A stretch of DNA of 35,032 nucleotides, taken from IMG/VR virus record IMGVR_UViG_3300026367_000100, positions 1-35,032 of that record. One strand, written 5' to 3'. This document shows positions 22,270-30,809 of this stretch, piece after piece. Within the stretch, counting starts at the first letter, position 1; each line of letters begins with the position of its first letter. Source of the stretch: a virus. A program made the translations under genes and the position numbers. The notes beneath the pieces were generated by a model that had not been told where the DNA came from, made no database searches, and saw only the letters and a list, made by a program, of their open reading frames with translations.

Positions 22270-22832
22270 TGGCTGAAATACTCATAGGGTCGATTACCTC
22301 GCTGTTCACATCAGGCGGCGCAGCTGCCGCGACGACAGGCGCCGGCGCAGCGGCGTCAGGTGCGGCGGCTGCGGCGGGAACCGGTTTTTCCCTCTCCGGC
22401 ATCCTTCAGGGGATCGCCACTGTTGGCGGGCTTGTTGCCTCGATAGGAGCGGGAGAGGAAGATGCGCAGGCCAAGGAACTGGCCGCCCAGGACGCGGAGC
22501 GCGAACAGCAGCTCGAAACACTGCAGGGCATAGAACGCCGTCGTTCAATCCGCGTTAACTTGCGCGATGCACTCGGGGCTCAAGATGTTGCCTATGCCGG
22601 ATCTGGCGTCGATCTTTCGTTCGGCACGGCAAAGGAGGCTCGCAACGACGCTTACCGTGAGGCCGATCTTGGGCTTTCGTCCGACACAGGCACGGAAATG
22701 ACGCGCGTCAGCCGGCTGAGCGAGCGCGCGGCCACTTATCGCGCAAGTGCAAAGCGGGCGAGAAGTCTGGGGATCTTCAGGGGCATCACCGGCACGGCCG
22801 GACAGCTCGCATCGATCACGAAAAGGTACTGA
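22269..22832 (+). CDS. Internal virion/ejection protein (T7 Gp14-like)
   Basis: The 187-residue product has a Gly/Ala-rich hydrophobic N-terminal half (about 5-60), consistent with membrane insertion during DNA ejection. A helical, charged segment then contains QGIERRRSIRVNLRDALGAQ, DVAYAGSGVDLSFGTAKEAR and TEMTRVSRLSERAATYRASA, typical of Gp14 relatives. GGAGG lies 12 bases upstream. It is the first of four ejection-type genes. Confidence 0.75.
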   Translation: MAEILIGSITSLFTSGGAAAATTGAGAAASGAAAAAGTGFSLSGILQGIATVGGLVASIGAGEEDAQAKELAAQDAEREQQLETLQGIERRRSIRVNLRDALGAQDVAYAGSGVDLSFGTAKEARNDAYREADLGLSSDTGTEMTRVSRLSERAATYRASAKRARSLGIFRGITGTAGQLASITKRY

Positions 22833-22833
22833 C

Positions 22834-25596
22834 ATGGCAAACATGCGTCGCGAACCTGTCGGCTACCAGCCGTTCCGCGTGCGTCCGCTTTTGGCTGACG
22901 GTCTTCTGGGTGTTGCCCGCGAGGATGGATCGGCATCGCGCGAGGTGGCATCCACGCTGTTTGGTGCGGCAAGTGCCTTTGGTCGCGAAGCCGATCGCGT
23001 GGCTGAACGCCAGGGTGAGCGCGCCGGGCAGGCCGCAGCGCTGGCCGGTGCGCCACAAGTGGCCTTTGACGGCGTTGCATCAGGCGAGCCGGACGGAAAC
23101 TATTACAACGCGACATTTTCCACCGGACCATGGAAGGCTCAGGCGAAAGCGCTCCTGCGTCAGGAAGAGGGTTTTCGGCCCACGCCCTATTGGGACGTGA
23201 ACGCCGATCGTGTTGGCTACGGCTCTGACACAACTTTTGTCGGCGGGGTTCCGGTCAAGGTCACAAAGGGGATGAGGATCACCCGTCAGCAGGCAGAAGC
23301 GGACCTGGATTATCGCCTTACCAGACGCGAGGGGATGCAGGTTCAAAGGCAGATCAGCACGGTCTGGCCCGGCCTGCCGGAAGGCACCAAGGCCGCGTTG
23401 GCGAGCGTTGGCTACAATTACGGTTCCCTTCCGGATGATGTTGTCAGCGCGGCGAAGACCGGCGATGTCAATCGCATTGCCGATGCGGTGGCATCACTTG
23501 GCTCCAATCCGCAACGCAGAAAGCGGGAGGCCGCGCTCATCCGGGCGTCGGCAGGAGGCGCGCCTGCTGCTATCGACGAGGTCGCACCCGCTTCAGGCTC
23601 GACGGAAGCCCAGCCGGCACAAATTGAGACGCCGGGCGGCGGCATGACGGTGTCGGGTGGCGGATATCGGCCGACCGGTCGCGACACGGTATACGGCCGC
23701 GCCTATGACAAGGCCGGCATCGCAGTCTACTGGTCGCAGCTTGAAACCGAAATGCGCTCGACGGCGCAGCAGGCATTCATGCTGCACGGCGACGATCCGG
23801 CAAAGCTTGAACAGGTGTTCACGGAGCTGGCGCGCGAACAGATGCGAGAGCATGTGTTTCCGGAGATTGAAGCCGATTATGCCGTCGGCTTTCAGCGGTT
23901 GACCGAAGGCTACATGCTTGATGCGCGCAAGAAACAGATCGCGCGCCAGAAGGAGGCCGACCGCGCCGGCTTCATCGAGCGCACCAACGAGCTGCTGACC
24001 ACGCAGGAACAACAGCTTGCCGGTCTGGAGCCCGGATCAGCTCATACGGCAGAGGCCATTGCCGGATCGCAAGCAGCGATCGATGCGCACTATGACGACG
24101 CCGTGCGGCGCGGGATCATGTCGGTTGACGATGCGGCAGGCGCCAAGATCGCGGCTTCACGCAACGCGGCCTTGCGGTTCTACGAGCGCCAGGCCGAAGG
24201 CAAGACGCCAACCGAAATACGCGATTTAAAGACATCCATGCAGGCCGATTTTGCCGATGGCGGCATCGAGGGGCTGGACGGCGGCGGATGGCAGACGCTT
24301 TCCAACCGGTTTGACCAGATGGAGCGCAATGCGGAAAGCGCCGGCAAGCAGGCCGGTGCGGCGCTGGCCCAGCGCGGCGAAGACATGGCAACGCGGATCC
24401 TGCAGGGTTTCGACGTCGACCAGGCGACGATCGGCAAGTTTCTGCTCGACGCAAACACGGCGCCGGGCGGGCAAGCCATTGCCCATGAGACACTGGCCAA
24501 GATCGCGGTCGCCATGGCCATGCGCGATCTGACCTTGCCGGAAGCCCGCACCGAACTTGACAAGCGGCGCAAGGCTTTGGGCGACAATCCGTCCAACACG
24601 GAAATCCGTACTTTTCAGTTCGGCGAACGGGTTCTTGCCGATCGCAAGCAACGGCTCGCGGCCGATCCGCTGACCTATGCGGAGCAACAGCGTGACATCG
24701 AACCGACGCCGATGCTGACCGAAGCCGAGAACGCGGAAGCCATGGCGGGGATCATGCAGACCCGGATCGGGCAGGCCGACACAGTTTCGGATCTGCATGG
24801 CGTGCCGCCGCGCTATCTCAAGGCGGGTGAAGCCAAGGCGATCGCCACGGCCGTCAAGGCAAACCCCGAACAGGGCGCGCAGATTGCGGGCGCGATTGTG
24901 GCCGGCGCAGGCGACCGCGCCGCAGCCGTCTTGGCCGAGTTCGGTACGGATGCTCCAGTAATCGCGGAAGCCGGCACCATTCTCGCGGCCGGCGGCTCCG
25001 GCGCTGCCGCGCAGGACGTGGTGCGTGGCTATTCGAAAGACGCCAAGGTGAAGATGAAACCGGCGGCGGAAAAGCAGCTCTATGATCGCGAGGTCGAGGG
25101 AGCGCTGTCGGTGCAGTCGCGCGATGCGGACAGGATCGGCCGGGCGGCCAGTGCAATCACGCGGGCGCGGCTGACGGATGATGCGATCGAGCCGGACAGT
25201 CCGGAAGCCGATGCGGTCTACGTGCAGGCGCTCAACGAGGCGGCCGGCGCTGTCTACCAGGACGGGGTTCAATATGGCGGCTTCACCGACTATTCGACGG
25301 GTTATTTTTCGGCGTCACGGGTGCTCGCGCCAAACATGATCAAGGCGGACCGCTTTGACGAGGTGATCGGATCAGTGCGCAATGAGGATCTGGCCATCAA
25401 GCCGGTGGATGGCGTGGGTAGGCTGCGGGGGCTTGTGCCGGTGGCGGTGCGCGGTGGCTACGCCTTTCATGACGGGGATGAAGAAAATCCAAGGTTTGCT
25501 CAAGGAGAGGATGGCGGCTTGTTCATTCTCGACATCGAGGGGCTGGCGCCGGTGCTTGCGCGGCGGATGCCTGATGCATGGAGGATACAGCCTTGA
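22834..25596 (+). CDS. Internal virion protein with GH24-like lysozyme domain
   Basis: The 920-residue product carries a lysozyme-like domain at about 98-240: EEGFRPTPYWDVNADRVGYG, then GMRITRQQAEADL, and LPEGTKAALASVGYNYGSLP. Glu112 and Asp121 match the catalytic Glu and Asp of phage GH24 lysozymes. The position of the usual Thr before the VGYG strand is Arg126. The rest (about 260-920) is long and helical. Such a protein would be ejected with the DNA and open the peptidoglycan locally, as T7 Gp16 does with a different fold. The ATG at 22834 has AAAAGG at seven bases; its end overlaps the next gene. Confidence 0.82.
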   Translation: MANMRREPVGYQPFRVRPLLADGLLGVAREDGSASREVASTLFGAASAFGREADRVAERQGERAGQAAALAGAPQVAFDGVASGEPDGNYYNATFSTGPWKAQAKALLRQEEGFRPTPYWDVNADRVGYGSDTTFVGGVPVKVTKGMRITRQQAEADLDYRLTRREGMQVQRQISTVWPGLPEGTKAALASVGYNYGSLPDDVVSAAKTGDVNRIADAVASLGSNPQRRKREAALIRASAGGAPAAIDEVAPASGSTEAQPAQIETPGGGMTVSGGGYRPTGRDTVYGRAYDKAGIAVYWSQLETEMRSTAQQAFMLHGDDPAKLEQVFTELAREQMREHVFPEIEADYAVGFQRLTEGYMLDARKKQIARQKEADRAGFIERTNELLTTQEQQLAGLEPGSAHTAEAIAGSQAAIDAHYDDAVRRGIMSVDDAAGAKIAASRNAALRFYERQAEGKTPTEIRDLKTSMQADFADGGIEGLDGGGWQTLSNRFDQMERNAESAGKQAGAALAQRGEDMATRILQGFDVDQATIGKFLLDANTAPGGQAIAHETLAKIAVAMAMRDLTLPEARTELDKRRKALGDNPSNTEIRTFQFGERVLADRKQRLAADPLTYAEQQRDIEPTPMLTEAENAEAMAGIMQTRIGQADTVSDLHGVPPRYLKAGEAKAIATAVKANPEQGAQIAGAIVAGAGDRAAAVLAEFGTDAPVIAEAGTILAAGGSGAAAQDVVRGYSKDAKVKMKPAAEKQLYDREVEGALSVQSRDADRIGRAASAITRARLTDDAIEPDSPEADAVYVQALNEAAGAVYQDGVQYGGFTDYSTGYFSASRVLAPNMIKADRFDEVIGSVRNEDLAIKPVDGVGRLRGLVPVAVRGGYAFHDGDEENPRFAQGEDGGLFILDIEGLAPVLARRMPDAWRIQP

Positions 25597-28175
25597 GCGT
25601 GTTTTTGTCCCCGCCAAACCTGACGTCTGCCGGTTTCATCCCGCCGCGCAAGACCATCACGCTGGAAAGTTACCGCGAGGACAAGGCCGGCAAGGCGCAA
25701 GCTTTTGATGATCTGTATAGCGCCACGCGCGATGTGCAGATCTACCGGGACAATTTCAACTCGGAAGAAATGGCGGTTGCGGAAGCCTATGACCGGCGAA
25801 ATGCCGCGATCTTCGAGGCGACGGGCACCCAGCTGCCAAATCCGCTCAAGCAATTTCGGGCGGCGACCGGCGGCGAAATGGGGCTTGGCGAGCTTGGCCC
25901 GCTTGATTTTTCCAAGGGAACGCCGCAATTCGATCCAGTCGCGGACTGGACAACCAAGGTTGACGAGCTGTCGCGCATGTACCCGGCGCAGATGCAGCTG
26001 ATCAACCCGCGCTCCGTGCGCGAAGATGCATTCAGCATCGCCCAGGATGCCGAGAGAGGCGCAGACAGCGCGGTTGCCGATGCCGGTGCCCTGACAGCGC
26101 CGCAACGCTTTGGCGCGGCTCTGGGGGGCTCCTTTGCAGGAATGATCCGCGATCCGCTACAGGTGGCGACATTCTTCATTGGTGGCAGCGGCGGGACCGC
26201 AAAGACCGTGCTGGGGCGGATTACCCAGGCCGTGATGACGGAAGCGGCGATCAACTCCGGCGTCGAGGCGGCTGTGCAGGTGGCATCAAACCGATGGAAG
26301 CGCGAGGCTGGGCTTGATGCCTCTGTCTCGACTGCGCTTGCCCAGGTCGGGCTTGCCGGCCTGTTCGGTGGCGGCATCGGCGGACTGGTGCAGGGCGGCC
26401 GCGAGGTTTTCCGGGCAGCAGGCAAGGCTGTGCCGGACGAATTGCTGACAAAGGCCGCCAATGGCGACGCGGCCGCGATCGGCGAAATCGCCGAGCTTGC
26501 CGGCGTGCCGCTCGATGCGGAAACCCGTCGCGTGGTTTCAATCGCGGCAGAACAGCAGACGCTCGACCGGGCTTCGTTCGGCGCGGCGCTTGATGCGGGA
26601 ACGGATGCCGAGCGGCTGGCAGAGCGGACGCTTGCCGCGATCGAGGTAGATGCGCCCTTGCCGGCCGAAGTCCGCGCGCCTGACGCGCTGCCGGCGATGG
26701 GGCCTGACAATTTCCAGTTCTTCGACCCGGCCCGGCTGGAAGTTGATGCGGCACGGTTTCAGTTCAAGGCCGGCGGTGATGAAGCAGGCGTAACCGAACG
26801 GCTGCGCGGCATTGGCGAATGGCAACCCGAGCGCGCCGGCGTGATTGTCGTGTTCGAGGATGCCGGCGGCAGGCAGTTTGTGGCCGATGGACATCAGCGC
26901 ACCGGCCTGGCGCAAAGAGTGAGCGCCGACAGCGGCGAAAAGATCGAACTTCCGGGCTATGTGTTCCGCGCCAGAGACGGGTTTTCGGCCGAAGACGTGC
27001 GAACAATCGCGGCGCTGAAAAACATTGCCGAAGGATCAGGATCCTCGCTCGATGCGGCCAAGGTGCTGCGCACCGGTGACGCCGGCGGAATGAACTTGCC
27101 GCCGAATTCGGCGCTGGTACGCGATGCGGCGGGACTGGCGCGGTTGTCCGATGATGCATTTACCATGGCGGTCAATGAGCTGGTCGACCCACGGCTTGCC
27201 GCCGTTGTCGGCCGTATGGTGCCGACCGAGCAATTGCATGCGCAGATCCTTGGCGTTCTCAAGAGCGAAGGGGCGAAAACCATCGGCGACGCGGAAAGCA
27301 TGGTCCGCGACCTGATGAGCCAGCCGGCCTTTGTCGAGCGCCAGGACAGCCTTTTCGGATCCGAAGAAGTGACCCGCATGCTGCTCAAGGAGCGTGCTGC
27401 CGTGCGCGCCTCGGCGCTCAACACGCTGAAAAAGGACAAACGGATCTTTGCCATGCTGGCGGAAGAGGAAAACCGCGTTGCATCGGCGGGCAATATCCTC
27501 GATACTGCCACCAACACCGAAAGGGCCGCCACCGATGGACTTCTCATCGAAATCATCGAAAAGCTTGCCAACCGCTCCGGACCGGTCGGCGACGCCTTCA
27601 ACGCCGCAGCCAAAGCCGTTGCCGGCGGAAAAGGTGCGCGCGCAAGTGCGGGCGCATTTGTCGACGCTGTCCGAGCCGAAATTGAACGCGCTGGCGGCAA
27701 TCTCGGCGCAATTGGTGGACGCGGGGCAGACCCGGAGATAATTCCCGTATCGGCGCTTGCGCCATCCCGGCCGATGGAGCCGGCGACGACTGAAGCCGCG
27801 GATCTTGCCGACCAGGCGCTGATCGAGGCGCGCGGTCCAACCGCTGCAGATCTGGAAGCCGAAGGCCAGGCCAACATGTTTGGTGCAAGCGAGCCCGGTG
27901 CTGACGGAAAACAGCAATCCCTCATTCCCGGCGTCGAGCCGGTTTCCGACAAGGCGCGCGCCGACCTTGCCGCAGCCCGGCCGATGCGCGGCGGCGATGC
28001 GGCCGCCGGCGGATTGTTTGACGCCAGCGCGCGTGCGCAGACCGATCTGGCCGATCTGATCCCTGCCGGTACGGACGGCGAGGGAAAGCCGCTTTACACC
28101 ACCCACGCCGATCTGGTCGCGCAAGCTGACCGCGACAACGACCTCGCCGACCTGATTGCCAGCTGCAAGGATTGA
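25593..28175 (+). CDS. Large ejection protein with ParB-like domain
   Basis: The product has about 860 residues. A TTG at 25593 is favoured because GGAGG ends eight bases before it, and it overlaps the previous stop as TTGA. An ATG at 25578 would add five residues but lacks an SD. A Gly-rich hydrophobic region (about 175-270) looks membrane-interacting. A ParB/sulfiredoxin-like domain (about 375-495) contains FVADGHQRTGLAQR and KNIAEGSGSSLDAAKVLR, as in phage polyvalent proteins. The C-terminal third is Ala-rich and helical, with low complexity at the end. It sits where T7 has internal core proteins Gp15/Gp16, so ejection into the host is inferred. Confidence 0.78.
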   Translation: MSVFLSPPNLTSAGFIPPRKTITLESYREDKAGKAQAFDDLYSATRDVQIYRDNFNSEEMAVAEAYDRRNAAIFEATGTQLPNPLKQFRAATGGEMGLGELGPLDFSKGTPQFDPVADWTTKVDELSRMYPAQMQLINPRSVREDAFSIAQDAERGADSAVADAGALTAPQRFGAALGGSFAGMIRDPLQVATFFIGGSGGTAKTVLGRITQAVMTEAAINSGVEAAVQVASNRWKREAGLDASVSTALAQVGLAGLFGGGIGGLVQGGREVFRAAGKAVPDELLTKAANGDAAAIGEIAELAGVPLDAETRRVVSIAAEQQTLDRASFGAALDAGTDAERLAERTLAAIEVDAPLPAEVRAPDALPAMGPDNFQFFDPARLEVDAARFQFKAGGDEAGVTERLRGIGEWQPERAGVIVVFEDAGGRQFVADGHQRTGLAQRVSADSGEKIELPGYVFRARDGFSAEDVRTIAALKNIAEGSGSSLDAAKVLRTGDAGGMNLPPNSALVRDAAGLARLSDDAFTMAVNELVDPRLAAVVGRMVPTEQLHAQILGVLKSEGAKTIGDAESMVRDLMSQPAFVERQDSLFGSEEVTRMLLKERAAVRASALNTLKKDKRIFAMLAEEENRVASAGNILDTATNTERAATDGLLIEIIEKLANRSGPVGDAFNAAAKAVAGGKGARASAGAFVDAVRAEIERAGGNLGAIGGRGADPEIIPVSALAPSRPMEPATTEAADLADQALIEARGPTAADLEAEGQANMFGASEPGADGKQQSLIPGVEPVSDKARADLAAARPMRGGDAAAGGLFDASARAQTDLADLIPAGTDGEGKPLYTTHADLVAQADRDNDLADLIASCKD

Positions 28176-28179
28176 TTTG

Positions 28180-30759
28180 ATGAGCCTCAAGGATTGCCTG
28201 TTGTCCGCCGTCGACCAGGGCGCGATCAGCCGCGAGGAAGCGAGTTTCCTTGGCGATGAATTTGAAACCCGTTTTGCGCAATCGCGGCTCTCGCTCGGGG
28301 ACACACAGGCGGCGGCCGATGCGCGTGCAACGCTGGAAAAGGCTTTGCGCGGGGCAGCGATCGAGAAGAAGCGCCGGGCCGATCTGACGGAAGCGGCCCG
28401 GCTCAACGTGCTGGGACGGTTGACGGGGGAGCCCACGCGCGACGGCAACGCAGATGCGTTTTCGGCGGCGATGGGCCTTCTGTCGCATTACGGGTTTCGC
28501 ACCGGATCGAGCGTGCGCGGCCGCACCGAAGCGATCATCGGCGCCAGCCATGCCAAGGTCGCAGATCTCATGTTCGCCATGCAGCGCCGGGGTGTGCTGG
28601 GCCGGCGCGCCAACAAGGCGCTTGAAAAGCACCTGATCAAGGAAATGCACGGCGAAGCCTCCGGCGACGCCACAGCCAAGGAACTCGGCCGGTCGCTGTC
28701 AACCGTGTTCGAGGATCTGCGCCAGCGCTTCAACTCGGCAGGCGGCGCGATCGGCAAGCTCGACAACTGGGGCATGCCGCACATCCATGACCGGCTCAAG
28801 GTCAAGGCCATGGGCCGCGACAAGTGGAAAGCGGAGATTGCGGATCTGCTGGATCCGGCACGCATGATTGACCCGCTGACAGGCCGTGCGATCGACCCGG
28901 CGCGGCTCGATGCTTCGCTCGATCACGTGTTTGCCTCGATCGTATCGGACAGCCGTGCCCATATGCAGCCGCAGATGGTGCGGCGCGGACTTGGCGCCAT
29001 TGCCGGGCAGCGGCAGGAAGAACGGTTCCTGACCTTCAAGGATGCCGAAAGCTGGCTTGCCTATCATCGCCAGTTTGGCAAGGGCGACGTGACTGAAGCG
29101 ATCTTCAACCACATCAACCGGCTTGCGCGTGACGTGGCCGCCATGGAAGTGCTGGGGCCAAACCCGGCGGCGATGGTGGAATATGCCAAGCAGGTGGTTG
29201 GCCGCGAGATCGGCCGCATGGAGGCGGGCATGCCGTCGCTGGCCAAGGAAGGGCTGTTCAAGGCCAGCCAGGCAAAGCTTGCCGACTATCGCATTGACGC
29301 GCTCTGGCAAAAGGTGCGCGGGGATCCGACCGTGGTTTCGGGCTGGGCCAACACCACCGCCAATATCAAGAACGTGATGACATCGGCGTTGCTCGGATCA
29401 ACCGCGCTGCTTGCGGCCGCAACGGACCCGTTTATCGCAGGTGCCGCGCGGCGGCTGGCCGGGCTGCCGGTCAAGACCACCATCGGCGATATGGCGAAGA
29501 TGCTGAAAACGGCCAGCCGCGAAGAGATCATCCGCGCCGGCGTGGTCTGGGACGAGTACATGCATGTGATGGCGGACGAGCTGCGCTTTGCCGGGCCTGC
29601 CATTGGCTCGGAGTGGAGCCGCTGGATGGTGGATCGCTCTGTGATGCTGTCGGGGCTCAAGCCGCTGACAACCGGCCGCAAGCTGGTCGAGGCGCGCTTC
29701 TGGCAAGGGCACGTCGCAGACCTGGCGCGCGAAGGCAAAGGCTTCGACACGCTGGATCCGCGGTTCCGGCGCGCGCTTGAAGGCTTTGGCGTGACATCGC
29801 AGGACTGGGAAATCTGGCGCAATGCGATTGATGAAAACGGCTTCGTCACGCCGCGCCAGATCGAACTCAATGGCGGCGATGTGCGCTATCTTGATGCCGC
29901 CGCAATGCGCGACCCTGCGCAGGCGACTGCCGAAACCAAGGCGCTGATGCACCGGCGCGCGGCCGAAAAGCTGATCGAGACTTACACCAGCTGGTCGGAA
30001 CGCTCGGTGCCTGCAGGCACACCGAATGCGCGATCGGTGATTACCGGCAAGGCGGAGCGCGGCACCGTGGCGGGCGAGCTGGTTGACTACATGCTGCAGT
30101 TCAAGAGCTTCGGGCTGTCATTTACCTCGCTGCAGATCGAGGCGATCGGTGAAATGGCATCTGCCAAGGGCGGCGGCAAGGGCATGCGCTCGGGGCTTGG
30201 TTATTTCGCAGCGCTTGCGGTTCCGCTGACGCTCGGCGCCGGCGCCTATATCCAGATCAAGAGCCTGCTCGACGGCAAGGATCCGCAGGACATGACGACA
30301 CCGCAGTTCTGGACTTCGGCACTGATCACCGGTGGCGGCTTCGGCCTGTTCGGAGATTTCGTCAAGGCCAGCGAAAACCGCTTCGGGCAGAGTTTTGCCG
30401 GCTCGCTCGCTGGCCCCGGCATAGCGTTCATGGGCGACACGTTCGGACTGACGATCGACAATGCGATGCAGGCAGCGCGCGGCGAGGACACCAAGGCCGG
30501 ACGTGAAGCGGTCAAGTATCTCGGTCGCTATACGCCGGTTCTGTCGTCGCACTGGGCCACGCGCGGCGCCTATCGCCGGATCTTCCTTGACAATCTGCAA
30601 TGGCTCGCCGACCCGCTGGCGGATGCGAGCTTCAAGGCAAGCGCACAGAATGCCAAGCGCAATGGCGCTGAATTCTGGTTTCCGCCAGGTGCGGCGACGC
30701 CATCACGCAAGGCGGGGCGTGTGCGACGGCCGAACCTGAGCAACGCCATAGGCAATTGA
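28180..30759 (+). CDS. Internal core/ejection protein (T7 Gp16-like position)
   Basis: The 859-residue product starts MSLKDCLLSAVDQGAISREE. It is largely helical, with a central region (about 185-330) including GKLDNWGMPHIHDR and a hydrophobic stretch (about 395-440, MTSALLGSTALLAAATDPF). A late Gly-rich hydrophobic region (about 660-760, LGYFAALAVPLTLGAGAYIQ) is consistent with forming a membrane channel. It is the last of the ejection series, and it carries no recognisable lysozyme motif. The ATG at 28180 has AAGG at nine bases. Confidence 0.7.
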   Translation: MSLKDCLLSAVDQGAISREEASFLGDEFETRFAQSRLSLGDTQAAADARATLEKALRGAAIEKKRRADLTEAARLNVLGRLTGEPTRDGNADAFSAAMGLLSHYGFRTGSSVRGRTEAIIGASHAKVADLMFAMQRRGVLGRRANKALEKHLIKEMHGEASGDATAKELGRSLSTVFEDLRQRFNSAGGAIGKLDNWGMPHIHDRLKVKAMGRDKWKAEIADLLDPARMIDPLTGRAIDPARLDASLDHVFASIVSDSRAHMQPQMVRRGLGAIAGQRQEERFLTFKDAESWLAYHRQFGKGDVTEAIFNHINRLARDVAAMEVLGPNPAAMVEYAKQVVGREIGRMEAGMPSLAKEGLFKASQAKLADYRIDALWQKVRGDPTVVSGWANTTANIKNVMTSALLGSTALLAAATDPFIAGAARRLAGLPVKTTIGDMAKMLKTASREEIIRAGVVWDEYMHVMADELRFAGPAIGSEWSRWMVDRSVMLSGLKPLTTGRKLVEARFWQGHVADLAREGKGFDTLDPRFRRALEGFGVTSQDWEIWRNAIDENGFVTPRQIELNGGDVRYLDAAAMRDPAQATAETKALMHRRAAEKLIETYTSWSERSVPAGTPNARSVITGKAERGTVAGELVDYMLQFKSFGLSFTSLQIEAIGEMASAKGGGKGMRSGLGYFAALAVPLTLGAGAYIQIKSLLDGKDPQDMTTPQFWTSALITGGGFGLFGDFVKASENRFGQSFAGSLAGPGIAFMGDTFGLTIDNAMQAARGEDTKAGREAVKYLGRYTPVLSSHWATRGAYRRIFLDNLQWLADPLADASFKASAQNAKRNGAEFWFPPGAATPSRKAGRVRRPNLSNAIGN

Positions 30760-30780
30760 CCGGCCTTGGCAGCGGGCATG

Positions 30781-30809
30781 ATGGGCGCAATCAAGGAGAT
30801 TGCGCCCAT
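30781..30809 (+). promoter_or_regulatory. Hairpin with the SD in its loop and the tailspike start codon in its stem
   Basis: ATGGGCGCAAT (30781-30791) pairs perfectly with ATTGCGCCCAT (30799-30809). The seven-base loop is CAAGGAG (30792-30798), which contains the SD. Two bases of the tailspike ATG (30808-30810) lie at the end of the 3' arm. The layout suggests the SD is displayed while the start codon is tied up, giving control over tailspike translation. Confidence 0.6.

Noticed and set aside
27036-28448. Long minus-strand open frame (470 codons) and similar long antisense frames at 11856-13019, 7946-9025, 21226-22215 and 7200-8030
   Set aside because: They mirror well-supported plus-strand genes, have repetitive Arg/Ala/Ser-rich products without recognisable motifs, and arise from high GC content. 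No good SDs.
30766-30807. Earlier tailspike starts (TTG at 30766, ATG at 30778 or 30781)
   Set aside because: They lack SDs, while AAGGAG is well placed for the ATG at 30808.
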